Part shown: in pieces, positions 29,499 through 37,538 of the stretch
Numbering within the stretch: position 1 is the stretch's first letter
Layout of the letters: each line of letters opens with the position of its first letter
NCBI RefSeq assembly: GCF_012641395.1
Contig: NZ_JABAIH010000001.1
Span: forward strand, 868,001 to 932,000
Length of the DNA: 64,000 bases
Direction of reading: 5' to 3'
DNA from: Rhizobium sp. P32RR-XVIII
GTDB lineage: Bacteria > Pseudomonadota > Alphaproteobacteria > Rhizobiales > Rhizobiaceae
Translations under genes and position numbers: made by a program
Notes under the pieces: model-generated
Told to the model about the DNA's origin: nothing
The model's database searches: none
Seen by the model: the letters and a program-made list of their open reading frames with translations, nothing else

Positions 29499-30235
29499 GC
29501 CGCGGGCTCGCAGGCTTGCGCATCCTCGTCCCAACGCTCGGCCATGGCGCGCGCCTTGAGAAGATTGGCCGGCGACATCACGTCGCCGGTCGGTCCCCAA
29601 CCGATCAATGTCCGGGCAATCAGCAGCGTCTCGGGGAAGTGCGCCCGCACCTGATCGAAGTCGTGAAGCACCGCAACGACGGTCCGCCCGTCGCCATGCC
29701 AGCGGGCGACGATCTCCAGTAGGTCCCTGGTCGTACGGGCGTCGATGGCGTTGAATGGCTCATCGAGCAGTATCACCTTGGCATCTTGCAGCAGCAGCCG
29801 GGCAAAAAGCACGCGTTGAAACTGCCCGGCCGACAGCGAGCCGATGTGGCGCTTTTCGAAGCCTTGGAGCCCGACGGCGGAAAGTGCCGCGCGGGCCTTG
29901 TCCGTGTCCTCGCTCGAGACACGTCCGAAAGCGCCGCTATTTGGCCATGCGCCGAACAGAACCGCGTCGAAGACGCAGATCGGAAAGCGGCGGTTGATCT
30001 CCGCAGCCTGCGGCAGGTAGCCGAAATCCGTCCGCTTGAGCTGGTGGGAAATGCGCCCTTCGGCCGGCCGCAGCTCGCCCATGATGGCTTTCAGCAGCGT
30101 CGATTTTCCGGCCCCGTTGGGCCCGGCGATCGCCGTCAGGCTGCCGGAATAAATGGTTCCGGAAACATGGTGCACTGCCGGGTGACGCTCATAGGCGACG
30201 GTGAGATTGTCGAGCCTGATCAATGGGTCGCTCAT
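29495..30235 (-). CDS. metal ABC transporter ATP-binding protein
   Basis: 246 residues. Walker A GPNGAGKST, ABC signature LSAGQFQRV (Ala in place of the usual Gly), Walker B VILLDEPF and the His-loop VLHDFDQV are all visible. It powers import through the adjacent permease. The ATG at 30235 overlaps the stop of the 40-residue ORF upstream (CCATGAGC), and its own SD is weak, so translation probably depends on that ORF. Confidence 0.93.
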   Translation of the reverse strand: MSDPLIRLDNLTVAYERHPAVHHVSGTIYSGSLTAIAGPNGAGKSTLLKAIMGELRPAEGRISHQLKRTDFGYLPQAAEINRRFPICVFDAVLFGAWPNSGAFGRVSSEDTDKARAALSAVGLQGFEKRHIGSLSAGQFQRVLFARLLLQDAKVILLDEPFNAIDARTTRDLLEIVARWHGDGRTVVAVLHDFDQVRAHFPETLLIARTLIGWGPTGDVMSPANLLKARAMAERWDEDAQACEPAA

Positions 30236-30354
30236 GGCAGGACGACCGCCCAATGGATCGCTGCCCAGAGGGCCGCGACGACAACGGCCACGCAAGCGAC
30301 GCGGAATCCGGCGGAGTGGCGGAGCACACCCGAAGCGAAATGGAACCTGTTCAT
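30232..30354 (-). CDS. 40-residue single-helix membrane miniprotein coupled to the ATPase gene
   Basis: Reads MNRFHFASGVLRHSAGFRVA then a hydrophobic helix (CVAVVVAALWAAIHWAVV) and ends LP. An in-frame ATG at 30363 would add three residues. The TGA stop overlaps the ATPase ATG in an ATGA junction. It lies directly downstream of the Zur-like boxes as the first ORF of the transporter message. It may be a small subunit or simply a leader that primes ATPase translation. I do not recognise a named family. Confidence 0.6.
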   Translation of the reverse strand: MNRFHFASGVLRHSAGFRVACVAVVVAALWAAIHWAVVLP

Positions 30355-30373
30355 AATCGACATTGCTCTTATA

Positions 30374-30404
30374 AATGTAATAACATTACAAGTTATGTTA
30401 TAAC
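30374..30404 (-). promoter_or_regulatory. two Zur-like operator palindromes
   Basis: AATGT-AATA-ACATT (30374-30387) and GTTAT-GTT-ATAAC (30392-30404) sit 10-50 bp upstream of the transporter operon in an AT-rich island. On the minus strand the pair reads TGTTATAACATAAC...TGTAATGTTATTACATT, resembling the TGTTATNNTATAACA-type Zur boxes of proteobacteria. This is the main evidence that the transporter carries zinc and is repressed when zinc is plentiful. Confidence 0.68.
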
Positions 30405-30444
30405 AATTATGGCAATTTGGCGGCGGCGTCTAGGGCTGCAGCAA

Positions 30445-30474
30445 CAAAAAAGGGCGGCTCGACGGCCGCCCTTT
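30445..30474 (-). terminator. rho-independent terminator of the peroxiredoxin gene
   Basis: Stem AAAGGGCGGC / GCCGCCCTTT with a short GTCGA-type loop; on the minus strand it runs into TTTTTTG. It lies about 25 bp after the peroxiredoxin stop and insulates the Zur-controlled operon. Confidence 0.85.
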
Positions 30475-30498
30475 GGTAATACGTTCCGGTGACTCGTC

Positions 30499-30984
30499 TC
30501 AGAGCTGTTCCATCATCGTGGCAGCGCCGGAGACGGTAGCCTGACCGGGGCTTTCCTCGACGTTGAGCGACTTGACCACGCCGTCCTCCACCAGCATCGA
30601 ATAGCGCTTGGAGCGCACGCCGAGGCCGCCGCCGGAAAGGTCGGCCTCCAGGCCGAGCGCCTTGGTGAAGCCCGCATCCCAATCCGCAAGGAAGTGGATC
30701 TTGCCCATGCCGCCTGATTGTTGTGCCCAGGCACCCATGACGTGCCAGTCGTTGACGGCCAAGACCGCGATATCGTCGACGCCCTTGGCAAGGATGGAAT
30801 CGCGATTTTCGAGGTAACCCGGCAGATGGTTCAGCGAGCAGGTGGGCGTGAACGCGCCGGGTACAGCGAAAAGCACCACGCGCTTGCCCTTGAAGAGCTG
30901 ATCGGTCGTAACCTCGACCGGGCCGTCGGCTGTCTTTTCCTTGAATGTGGCGGCGGGAAGCTTGTCGCCGATCGCGATAGTCAT
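30499..30984 (-). CDS. Prx5-type peroxiredoxin
   Basis: 161 residues. The peroxidatic cysteine is Cys49 in VPGAFTPTCSLNHLPG, the Prx5 signature, and the catalytic Arg region is GLGVRSKRYSMLVEDG. No second cysteine is present, so it is a 1-Cys or monothiol-recycled enzyme. Such rhizobial proteins (PrxS of Rhizobium etli) reduce organic and hydrogen peroxide in nodules. Lies downstream of the DsbD-N-like gene on the same strand. Confidence 0.93.
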   Translation of the reverse strand: MTIAIGDKLPAATFKEKTADGPVEVTTDQLFKGKRVVLFAVPGAFTPTCSLNHLPGYLENRDSILAKGVDDIAVLAVNDWHVMGAWAQQSGGMGKIHFLADWDAGFTKALGLEADLSGGGLGVRSKRYSMLVEDGVVKSLNVEESPGQATVSGAATMMEQL

Positions 30985-31053
30985 GGGGGCTCTCCTTGGT
31001 TTTGATGCAGCGGCGGGGGCTGCCGCGAGGTCGGGACCGACTATAAAAGCCGA

Positions 31054-31896
31054 TCAGTCAAAGGCAAGCGTCGTCTCCATGGCGCGGTCGCCGTCGATGA
31101 CGAGAGCGCTCCAGCTCTTGCCGCTGATCTCATAGTTCTTCGGCAGCTTGTGGATCGCGACAGCGGTCGAGAAGGTCTTCCCGTCGCGTTTGCTCATCAG
31201 CTTCTTGGTGAACACATAGCCGGCGGGGCCGGTGAGGATCACCTCCGGCGCGGTATCGCCAGCGGCGGGTAGAGCAATCTGCAGCCAGAGCTGTTTTTTA
31301 TCCTCAGAAACCTTGTAGGACGTCACCTTGAACTGTGACGAAGGTTTTTCCGGCAGCGATGCCTCGGCGCTCTTCAGGATCGCTTCCTCTTCCGGCCGTG
31401 ACTGGTTGGCGCTACCAATGGCGAGCGAGAACTCGCCCTGGAAGGGGATGCAGATATCCTTGCAGATGCCGATGAAGGCGCTTGCTTTCAGGGTGAGCGG
31501 GCCGGAGGCGTCTTTTGCCGAGAATGTTAGAGGCAGCGAAACCGCGGCGTCATAGGCGATGTCGTCTATCCTGCCGTCGGAGAGATGCTTCGGCACCGGA
31601 AAGCGGATCGCCTTCAGCGTGACGCCGCTCTCCGGCGCAACCGAAATCTGCGGTGGTATGCCGCTGTTGCCGGGCTCGCGCCAATAGGTAATCCAGCGGG
31701 GTTTCGGTTCGATCTGCAGCGCTCCCCGCATCGTCCCCTCGCTGTCCGGAGGCAATGCGATCAGGCGCATCCGGCCGCCGGCATTGTCGACCCAGTCGCT
31801 CATCTCGGCATGCGCCATCCCGAAGGAGGCGGCCAGGGCGGCGCCACAGATAGCGCTCTTTAGAAGCAGGCGAAACCTGGAAGAAATAATTGCCAT
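31054..31896 (-). CDS. periplasmic protein with DsbD N-terminal-like domain
   Basis: 280 residues with a signal peptide ending near AHAE. WITYWREPGNSGIPPQISV and a CxxxC pair in FIGICKDICIPFQGEFSL match the immunoglobulin-like DsbD N-terminal domain, which accepts electrons across the membrane. The DsbD membrane and thioredoxin domains are absent and no ccdA/dsbD neighbour is present, so its redox partner is unknown. It lies 69 bp upstream of the peroxiredoxin gene on the same strand. Confidence 0.82.
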   Translation of the reverse strand: MAIISSRFRLLLKSAICGAALAASFGMAHAEMSDWVDNAGGRMRLIALPPDSEGTMRGALQIEPKPRWITYWREPGNSGIPPQISVAPESGVTLKAIRFPVPKHLSDGRIDDIAYDAAVSLPLTFSAKDASGPLTLKASAFIGICKDICIPFQGEFSLAIGSANQSRPEEEAILKSAEASLPEKPSSQFKVTSYKVSEDKKQLWLQIALPAAGDTAPEVILTGPAGYVFTKKLMSKRDGKTFSTAVAIHKLPKNYEISGKSWSALVIDGDRAMETTLAFD

Positions 31897-32038
31897 GGAA
31901 CAAGCGTTTATCGAAAATCGCCTTTCGCGGCCAGAAGCTGCGACGACTTAATTCTTCATTTTCAGTTGATTGATATGTGACATTGCCCCATGTTTATTTT
32001 GTCGGGGCCATTGGTGCGGTCTGGCAGCAGGAGGCAAC

Positions 32039-32644
32039 ATGTCCTTTTCCACGCTGAAAAACAGACGGGAACGCGGCTTTTTTGACGGACAGTTCCTCAT
32101 CGCCATGCCCGGTATGGAAGACAGCAACTTCTTCCGGACGGTCGTCTATGTCTGCGCCCATTCCGATGCCGGCGCCATGGGCTTCGTGATCAACCGGCCC
32201 CAGAGCCTCACCTTCACCGATGTGCTGCTGCATCTTGAAATGATTAAGGACCATGAGCCGATCGTCCTGCCGGATCATGCCCTGAATTTCCCGATCCAGA
32301 CGGGCGGTCCGGTGGAAAGCGGCCGCGGTTTCGTGCTGCACTCGGATGATTATATCAGCGACTCCAGCATCCCGATCAGCGACGATATCTGCCTGACCGC
32401 GACGCTGGACATCATCCGCGCGATCTCCAAGGGCAGTGGGCCAAAGCGGGCGACGATGATGCTCGGCTACTCCTCCTGGGGCGCCGGCCAGCTGGAAATG
32501 GAAGTCGCCAACAACGGCTGGCTGACCTGCGCGGCCAACGAGGCGCTGATCTTCGACCGCAGCCTCGACGACAAATATGAGCGCGCGCTTGCAGGGATGG
32601 GCATTACCGCTGCCATGCTCTCCGCCGAAGCCGGCCACGCCTAG
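32039..32644 (+). CDS. YqgE/AlgH family protein
   Basis: 201 residues: [32 protein letters not shown] and [20 protein letters not shown] are YqgE signatures. The family is widespread and of poorly defined function; in pseudomonads AlgH affects alginate. ATG 32039 has GCAGGAGG at 5-6 nt; the open frame upstream is not conserved. Ends 18 bp from the convergent EAL gene. Confidence 0.92.
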   Translation: MSFSTLKNRRERGFFDGQFLIAMPGMEDSNFFRTVVYVCAHSDAGAMGFVINRPQSLTFTDVLLHLEMIKDHEPIVLPDHALNFPIQTGGPVESGRGFVLHSDDYISDSSIPISDDICLTATLDIIRAISKGSGPKRATMMLGYSSWGAGQLEMEVANNGWLTCAANEALIFDRSLDDKYERALAGMGITAAMLSAEAGHA

Positions 32645-32662
32645 CATCCTCTGTAGAAAGGC

Positions 32663-35575
32663 CTAAGCCCGCTTCGTCAGTGGAAAGCGTTCCTTCAGCA
32701 GACGCAGAACCGAATCGGCGGCCATCGGCGGGCCGAAGAGATAGCTCTGCCCGTAGCGGCAGCCCATCTTGGCAAGCTCGATGGCGTCTTCGTTGGATTC
32801 GATCCCCTCGGCCACGACCTGCATCTCAAGCTCGCGCGCCATGGAAATGACCGATCGGAGGACGATGGCCTTCTTGTCGCTGTTGTCGCGAACCAGCGCC
32901 TTGTCAAGCTTGATCGTGTCGAACGGGAAGCGGGTGAGATAGGCAAGCGACGAGTAGCCTGTGCCGAAGTCGTCGAGCGCGAGGCCGAGCCCCGCTTCCT
33001 TGAGCTTCTGTAGCACGAGGCGCGCCTGCTCCGGATTTTCCATGACCATGGACTCCGTCAGTTCCAGCTTCAGGCGGGACGGGTCGCAATGTGTCTTGGA
33101 AAGAACCGAACGCACATCCTCATAGAGTTCGTTGTTGAGGAGCTGCACGCTCGACAGATTGATGGAGACGTAGATCGGCAGATCGCCGGTCTGGTGCTGC
33201 CAGGCCATGAAGTCGTTGGTTGCCTGTTCGAGCGCGAACATGCCGAGCGGGCCGATGAGGTCCGAAGCTTCGGCAATCGGAATGAATTCCGAGGGCGGGA
33301 TGTTGCCGCGCTTCGGGTGTTCCCAGCGCATCAGGGCCTCGAAACCGGCAATCTCGACATCCTCAAGCCGCGCGATCGGCTGATAGACCATCGACAGCTC
33401 CTTACGCTCGATGGCGCGGCGGAGGTCCGATTCGAGCTGCAGCCGGTCGGCGCCGAAATCGCGGAAGGCAGGGCGGAAAGGCTCGACCCGGTTTCCGCCG
33501 GCGCGCTTGGCGCGATACATCGCCAGCTCCGCGTCGCTCAGCATGCCCACGGCGTTTTCCTGCTGGTCGACCCAGGAGGCAAGGCCGATCGACGCCGTCA
33601 AAATGACTTCCCGATTGGCGAAGTTGATCGGCACCATGATTGCCTTGCTGACCGCATCGGCAAAATCGGCGATCTTCGCCGGGTCGCGTTCCGAGACAAG
33701 GATGAGCCCGAACTGGTCGCCGGCAAGGCGCGCCAGCGTGTCCTGGGGCTTCAGCAAGCGGCGCAGGCGGCGGGTAACCGCAATCAGAATGTTGTCGCCG
33801 GCGGCGATTCCCAGTGAATCGTTCACCAGCTTGTACCGGTCGATATCGATCACCATCACGGTGGGCCGCAGCGTATCGCCGCCGGGCGCGAGCGTCAGCA
33901 CGGACTGCAGGCGGTCGATGAAGAGCTGGCGGTTCGGCAAGCCGGTGAGATTGTCGTGCAAGGCATCATGCAGCAGTCGCTCGACGGAGTTCTTCTGCTC
34001 CGTAACATCGACGATCGTCCCGACGCACCGGATGATTTCGCCGTTCGAGCCGAGCACCGGCCGGGCGCGGATCAGAAGCCAGTGGAAATGACCGTCCTCG
34101 GCGCGGACGCGGAACTCGTGGTTCAGCCGTCCGCGGCGGTGTTCGAGAAGCACATCCAGCGTGGCGCGGAAACGATCGCGATCGTCGGGATGCAGCCAGG
34201 GCAGCCAGTTGCGGGCAGCGCCATGCATGGTGCCGGGCGAAAGACCGAGCTTGATGGAAACATCCGGAATGGTGACGACGCGGTCGCGCGCCACGTCCCA
34301 ATCCCAGACCATGTCGCCCGAACCTGTAAGGGCCAGAGACTGCCGCTCGAGATCGGAAAACAGCCCCTGCTGGAAAGCACCGCCCGCAAAGGCGTGCTGC
34401 ATGACGGTAAAGCCGATCAGCAGCACGATCAGCACGAGACCGCCGCCCAACGCCGGCTGGATGATGTCATTGTCGAGCCGCCCGGTGATCGTCAGCCAGG
34501 CACCGAAGATCCAGACGAGGATCAGCGCCCATGCGGGCACCAGCAGGATCGCCCGGTCGTAGCGGTTGAAGCCGAGATAGATGATCAGCACGAGACCCAT
34601 CGTTGCCGTCAGCGCGAAGGAAAGCCGCGCGATACCGGCCGCAATCGATGGGTCGTAGATCGCCACGCCAAAGAGGAGCGCAAGGCCCAGCACCCAGGCA
34701 AGGGTCGCGTAGCCGAGATGCGTGTGCCAGCGGTTCAGGTTCAGGTAGGTGAACAGGAAGATCACGAAACTCGAGGCCAGCGCCACCTCCGCGCAGGCGC
34801 GCCATATTCGCTGGTCCGCCGAGGCGATGCTGACGAGTTTGCCGAGGAAGCCGAAATCGACGCAGATATAGCCGAGCACCGCCCAGGCGAGCGCGGCTGT
34901 GGCCGGCAGCATCGAGGTTCCCTTGACGACGAAAAGGATCGTCAGGAAGACGGCCAGAAGTCCGGCGATGCCGAGCACGATGCCGCGGTAGAGCGTAAAC
35001 GCGTTGATCGTATCCTTGTAGGCATCAGGCTCCCACAGGTAGATCTGCGGCAGGTCGGGCGTTGCAAGTTCCGCCACGAAAGTGATGACCGCACCGGGAT
35101 TCAGCGTGATCCGGAAGACGTCGGCCTCGTCGCTCGGCTGGCGGTCGAGCGCAAAACCTTCGCTCGGCGTGATCGCCATGATGCGTTGCGAGCCGAGGTC
35201 GGGCCAGAAAAGCTTGGAGTTCACCAGACGGAAATGCGGAGCGACGATGACCCGGTCAAGCTGCTCTTCCGAGACATTGGCGAGCGCAAAGACGGCCCAG
35301 TCGCCCTGATGGTTGTCGGAGGTGGCGCGCACCTCGATGCGCCGGCGGATGCCATCGGCCCCCGCTGCCGTCGAAACCTGGAAGGCCTCGCCCTGGTTGG
35401 TGTAGATTTCCGTCGTCGCGGTAAGGTCGAGCGCGGTATCGTCGCGGGAAATCTTTACCGGTTCCGCGGCCTGAGCGACGCCTGCAGCCAGCGCAAGTAC
35501 CGACAGGACAAGAGCTGCGATCACCGCGATCAATCGGCCGTACGGCGATGTGGGCAGCATGCGGTTCGTGGTCAT
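32663..35575 (-). CDS. 7TM-PAS-degenerate GGDEF-EAL cyclic-di-GMP protein
   Basis: 970 residues: signal or first helix (~15-37), periplasmic beta-rich region (~38-190), about seven membrane helices (~195-400), a PAS/PAC domain (~415-535), GGDEF and EAL. The GGDEF site reads AGDQF, so cyclase activity is unlikely; EAL is intact (FEALMRWEHP, LTESMVM, LDDFGTGYSS, VAEGIES), so phosphodiesterase activity is likely. Its ATG overlaps the stop of the RimJ-like gene, placing it last in the thrC-M16-GNAT operon. Confidence 0.9.
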   Translation of the reverse strand: MTTNRMLPTSPYGRLIAVIAALVLSVLALAAGVAQAAEPVKISRDDTALDLTATTEIYTNQGEAFQVSTAAGADGIRRRIEVRATSDNHQGDWAVFALANVSEEQLDRVIVAPHFRLVNSKLFWPDLGSQRIMAITPSEGFALDRQPSDEADVFRITLNPGAVITFVAELATPDLPQIYLWEPDAYKDTINAFTLYRGIVLGIAGLLAVFLTILFVVKGTSMLPATAALAWAVLGYICVDFGFLGKLVSIASADQRIWRACAEVALASSFVIFLFTYLNLNRWHTHLGYATLAWVLGLALLFGVAIYDPSIAAGIARLSFALTATMGLVLIIYLGFNRYDRAILLVPAWALILVWIFGAWLTITGRLDNDIIQPALGGGLVLIVLLIGFTVMQHAFAGGAFQQGLFSDLERQSLALTGSGDMVWDWDVARDRVVTIPDVSIKLGLSPGTMHGAARNWLPWLHPDDRDRFRATLDVLLEHRRGRLNHEFRVRAEDGHFHWLLIRARPVLGSNGEIIRCVGTIVDVTEQKNSVERLLHDALHDNLTGLPNRQLFIDRLQSVLTLAPGGDTLRPTVMVIDIDRYKLVNDSLGIAAGDNILIAVTRRLRRLLKPQDTLARLAGDQFGLILVSERDPAKIADFADAVSKAIMVPINFANREVILTASIGLASWVDQQENAVGMLSDAELAMYRAKRAGGNRVEPFRPAFRDFGADRLQLESDLRRAIERKELSMVYQPIARLEDVEIAGFEALMRWEHPKRGNIPPSEFIPIAEASDLIGPLGMFALEQATNDFMAWQHQTGDLPIYVSINLSSVQLLNNELYEDVRSVLSKTHCDPSRLKLELTESMVMENPEQARLVLQKLKEAGLGLALDDFGTGYSSLAYLTRFPFDTIKLDKALVRDNSDKKAIVLRSVISMARELEMQVVAEGIESNEDAIELAKMGCRYGQSYLFGPPMAADSVLRLLKERFPLTKRA

Positions 35576-36186
35576 CGGCTGTCGGTTTTCCTGCCTGTAT
35601 CCGCGTCGGTGGCAAGCAGTGAAAACATCACGTGGTCATGCCACTGACCGTTGATTTTCAAGTATCCGCGCAGATAGCCTTCCTGCCGAAACCCGGCTTT
35701 TTCGAGCAGGCGAATGCTCCGTGCATTTTCCGGAATACAGGCTGCTTCGATACGGTGCAACTCAAGCCCTGCGAAGATATAGGGTATAACCAACTGAAGT
35801 GCGGCGAACATATGGCCCTGACCGGCATGTTTCTCGCCCATCCAGTAGCCGATCATGCAGCTCTGCGCCGCGCCGCGGCGAATATAGCCGATCGTAATCC
35901 CGCCAAGCAGTTCCATGTCCGGCTTCGAGAACAGGAAAAGCGGCACCGCCTGGCCCGAGGCATATTCCTGCTTGCCGCGGATAACGCGAGCCCGAAAGGC
36001 GCCCTCCGTCAGTTCGTCGCGCCGCCATGTGGGCTCCCAGGGTTCAAGGAACTTGCGGCTGGCCGAGCGCAGCTTGTACCACTGGTTGAAATCCTGATAG
36101 CGCGGAAGCCTCAGGGCATAGCGGTCATTCTCAAGCTCCACAGCCTCCGGCTGCCGCGACAGGAAGCGAAAAACCGACTTTGGCAT
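35572..36186 (-). CDS. RimJ-like GNAT acetyltransferase
   Basis: 204 residues. The GNAT acetyl-CoA region reads CMIGYWMGEKHAGQGHMFAALQ, then IFAGLELHRIEAACIPENARSIRLLEKAGF and YLKINGQWHDHVMFSLL, the pattern of ribosomal-protein alanine N-acetyltransferases. Likely acetylates a ribosomal or other protein N-terminus. ATGA overlap with the EAL gene downstream; 28 bp after the M16 peptidase stop. Confidence 0.88.
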   Translation of the reverse strand: MPKSVFRFLSRQPEAVELENDRYALRLPRYQDFNQWYKLRSASRKFLEPWEPTWRRDELTEGAFRARVIRGKQEYASGQAVPLFLFSKPDMELLGGITIGYIRRGAAQSCMIGYWMGEKHAGQGHMFAALQLVIPYIFAGLELHRIEAACIPENARSIRLLEKAGFRQEGYLRGYLKINGQWHDHVMFSLLATDADTGRKTDSR

Positions 36187-36214
36187 CGATCACTCCCGGC
36201 AGGATGGACGCGGC

Positions 36215-37513
36215 TCAGCGGCTTGCGGTCTTGGACTGCGGCAAGGGAGCCGACAGCGAAGAGACGATGTCTTCCATTGGCGCAAGATGCTCGAGCGGGC
36301 CGATCGCCGAAAGCGTCGGCACCCTGTCGAAGAACAGACGGCCGGCGAGGTCCGTAAGACGCTCGACGGTGATGCCTTCGAGCCGCTCCATCATCTCCTG
36401 ATTGGAGATTGGCACGCCGTAGAGCATCATCTGGCGAGCGATCTGGCCGGCGCGGGCGGCCGGGCTTTCCTGCCCCATCATAAGCTGCGCGCGGATCTGG
36501 GCACGGGCGCGCTCGATCTCCTTCTGCTCAATCGTGCTGGCCGACTTGTGCAATTCGTTGATGATGACCGGCACCAGTTCCGGCAGGTTCTCGCCGCCGG
36601 TCGCCGCATGGATGCCGAAAATGCCGGTGTCGGAAAAGCCCCAATGGAAAGCGTAGATCGAATAGCAGAGCCCCCGGATTTCGCGCACTTCCTGGAAGAG
36701 ACGCGAGGACATGCCGCCGCCGAGAATGTTGGCAAGAATCTGCGAACAGTAGAAGTCGCGGGCGTGGTAGGCCTTGCCCTCGAAGCCGAGAAGGACCTGC
36801 GCGTCCATCAAGTCGCGGGTTTCGCGCACGTTGCCGCCGATATAACGGGCGGTCTCGATGACCGGCGGAGCGCTTGGTGCGGTCGGCAGGCCGGCGAAGC
36901 GCGTTTCCACCAGCCGCACGATTTCGTCGTGGTCGATCGCGCCGGCGGCAACGACGAACATGCGATCGGTCGTGTAGTTGCGGCTGAGATAGTTGCGGAT
37001 CTGCTGCGGCGAGAACGAGACGACGGTTTCATGCGTGCCGAGGATGGGACGGCCGAGCGTCTGGTTGCGGTAGGCGGCTTCGGCAAACTTATCGAAGACG
37101 ACATCATCAGGCGTGTCGTTCGCGGCGTTGATCTCCTGCAGGATCACCTGCTTCTCGCGTTCGAGCTCCTCTTCGTCGAATGCCGACTCGGTCAGGATGT
37201 CGGCGAGGATATCGACGGCAAGCGGTACATGATCCTTCAGCACCCGGGCATAATAGGACGTCGTTTCGGTCGAGGTCGCAGCGTTCACTTCACCGCCGAC
37301 ATCCTCGATTTCCTCGGCGATGTCGCGGGCCGATCGGCGCGCGGTACCCTTGAAAGCCATGTGTTCAAGCAGGTGGGCAATGCCATGCTCGTCTGCCGTC
37401 TCGTTGCGCGAACCCGATTTGATCCAAACTCCCAGCGCGACGCTTTCAAGATGCGGCATGGCTTGGGTCACTACTGTCAGCCCGGATGGGAGCCGGGTGC
37501 ACTCTACTGTCAT
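36215..37513 (-). CDS. M16 family zinc peptidase (processing-protease-like)
   Basis: 432 residues. The inverted zinc motif HLLEH is at 47-51 (GIAHLLEHMAFKGT), with the third ligand Glu in QVILQEINAANDTPDD. The MPP-like SRLFQEVREIRGLCYSIYAF glycine/peptide-binding region follows. Bacterial homologues resemble the mitochondrial processing peptidase beta subunit and act on short peptides in the cytoplasm. Begins 25 bp after thrC, the usual gene pair in Rhizobiales. Confidence 0.94.
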   Translation of the reverse strand: MTVECTRLPSGLTVVTQAMPHLESVALGVWIKSGSRNETADEHGIAHLLEHMAFKGTARRSARDIAEEIEDVGGEVNAATSTETTSYYARVLKDHVPLAVDILADILTESAFDEEELEREKQVILQEINAANDTPDDVVFDKFAEAAYRNQTLGRPILGTHETVVSFSPQQIRNYLSRNYTTDRMFVVAAGAIDHDEIVRLVETRFAGLPTAPSAPPVIETARYIGGNVRETRDLMDAQVLLGFEGKAYHARDFYCSQILANILGGGMSSRLFQEVREIRGLCYSIYAFHWGFSDTGIFGIHAATGGENLPELVPVIINELHKSASTIEQKEIERARAQIRAQLMMGQESPAARAGQIARQMMLYGVPISNQEMMERLEGITVERLTDLAGRLFFDRVPTLSAIGPLEHLAPMEDIVSSLSAPLPQSKTASR

Positions 37514-37538
37514 TGGTTATCTTTCTGCGCCTGCGGCA

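Noticed and set aside
33956..35647. 563-codon open frame opposite the 7TM/EAL gene
   Set aside because: Shadow of the membrane and PAS part of that gene; highly charged with no conserved domain.
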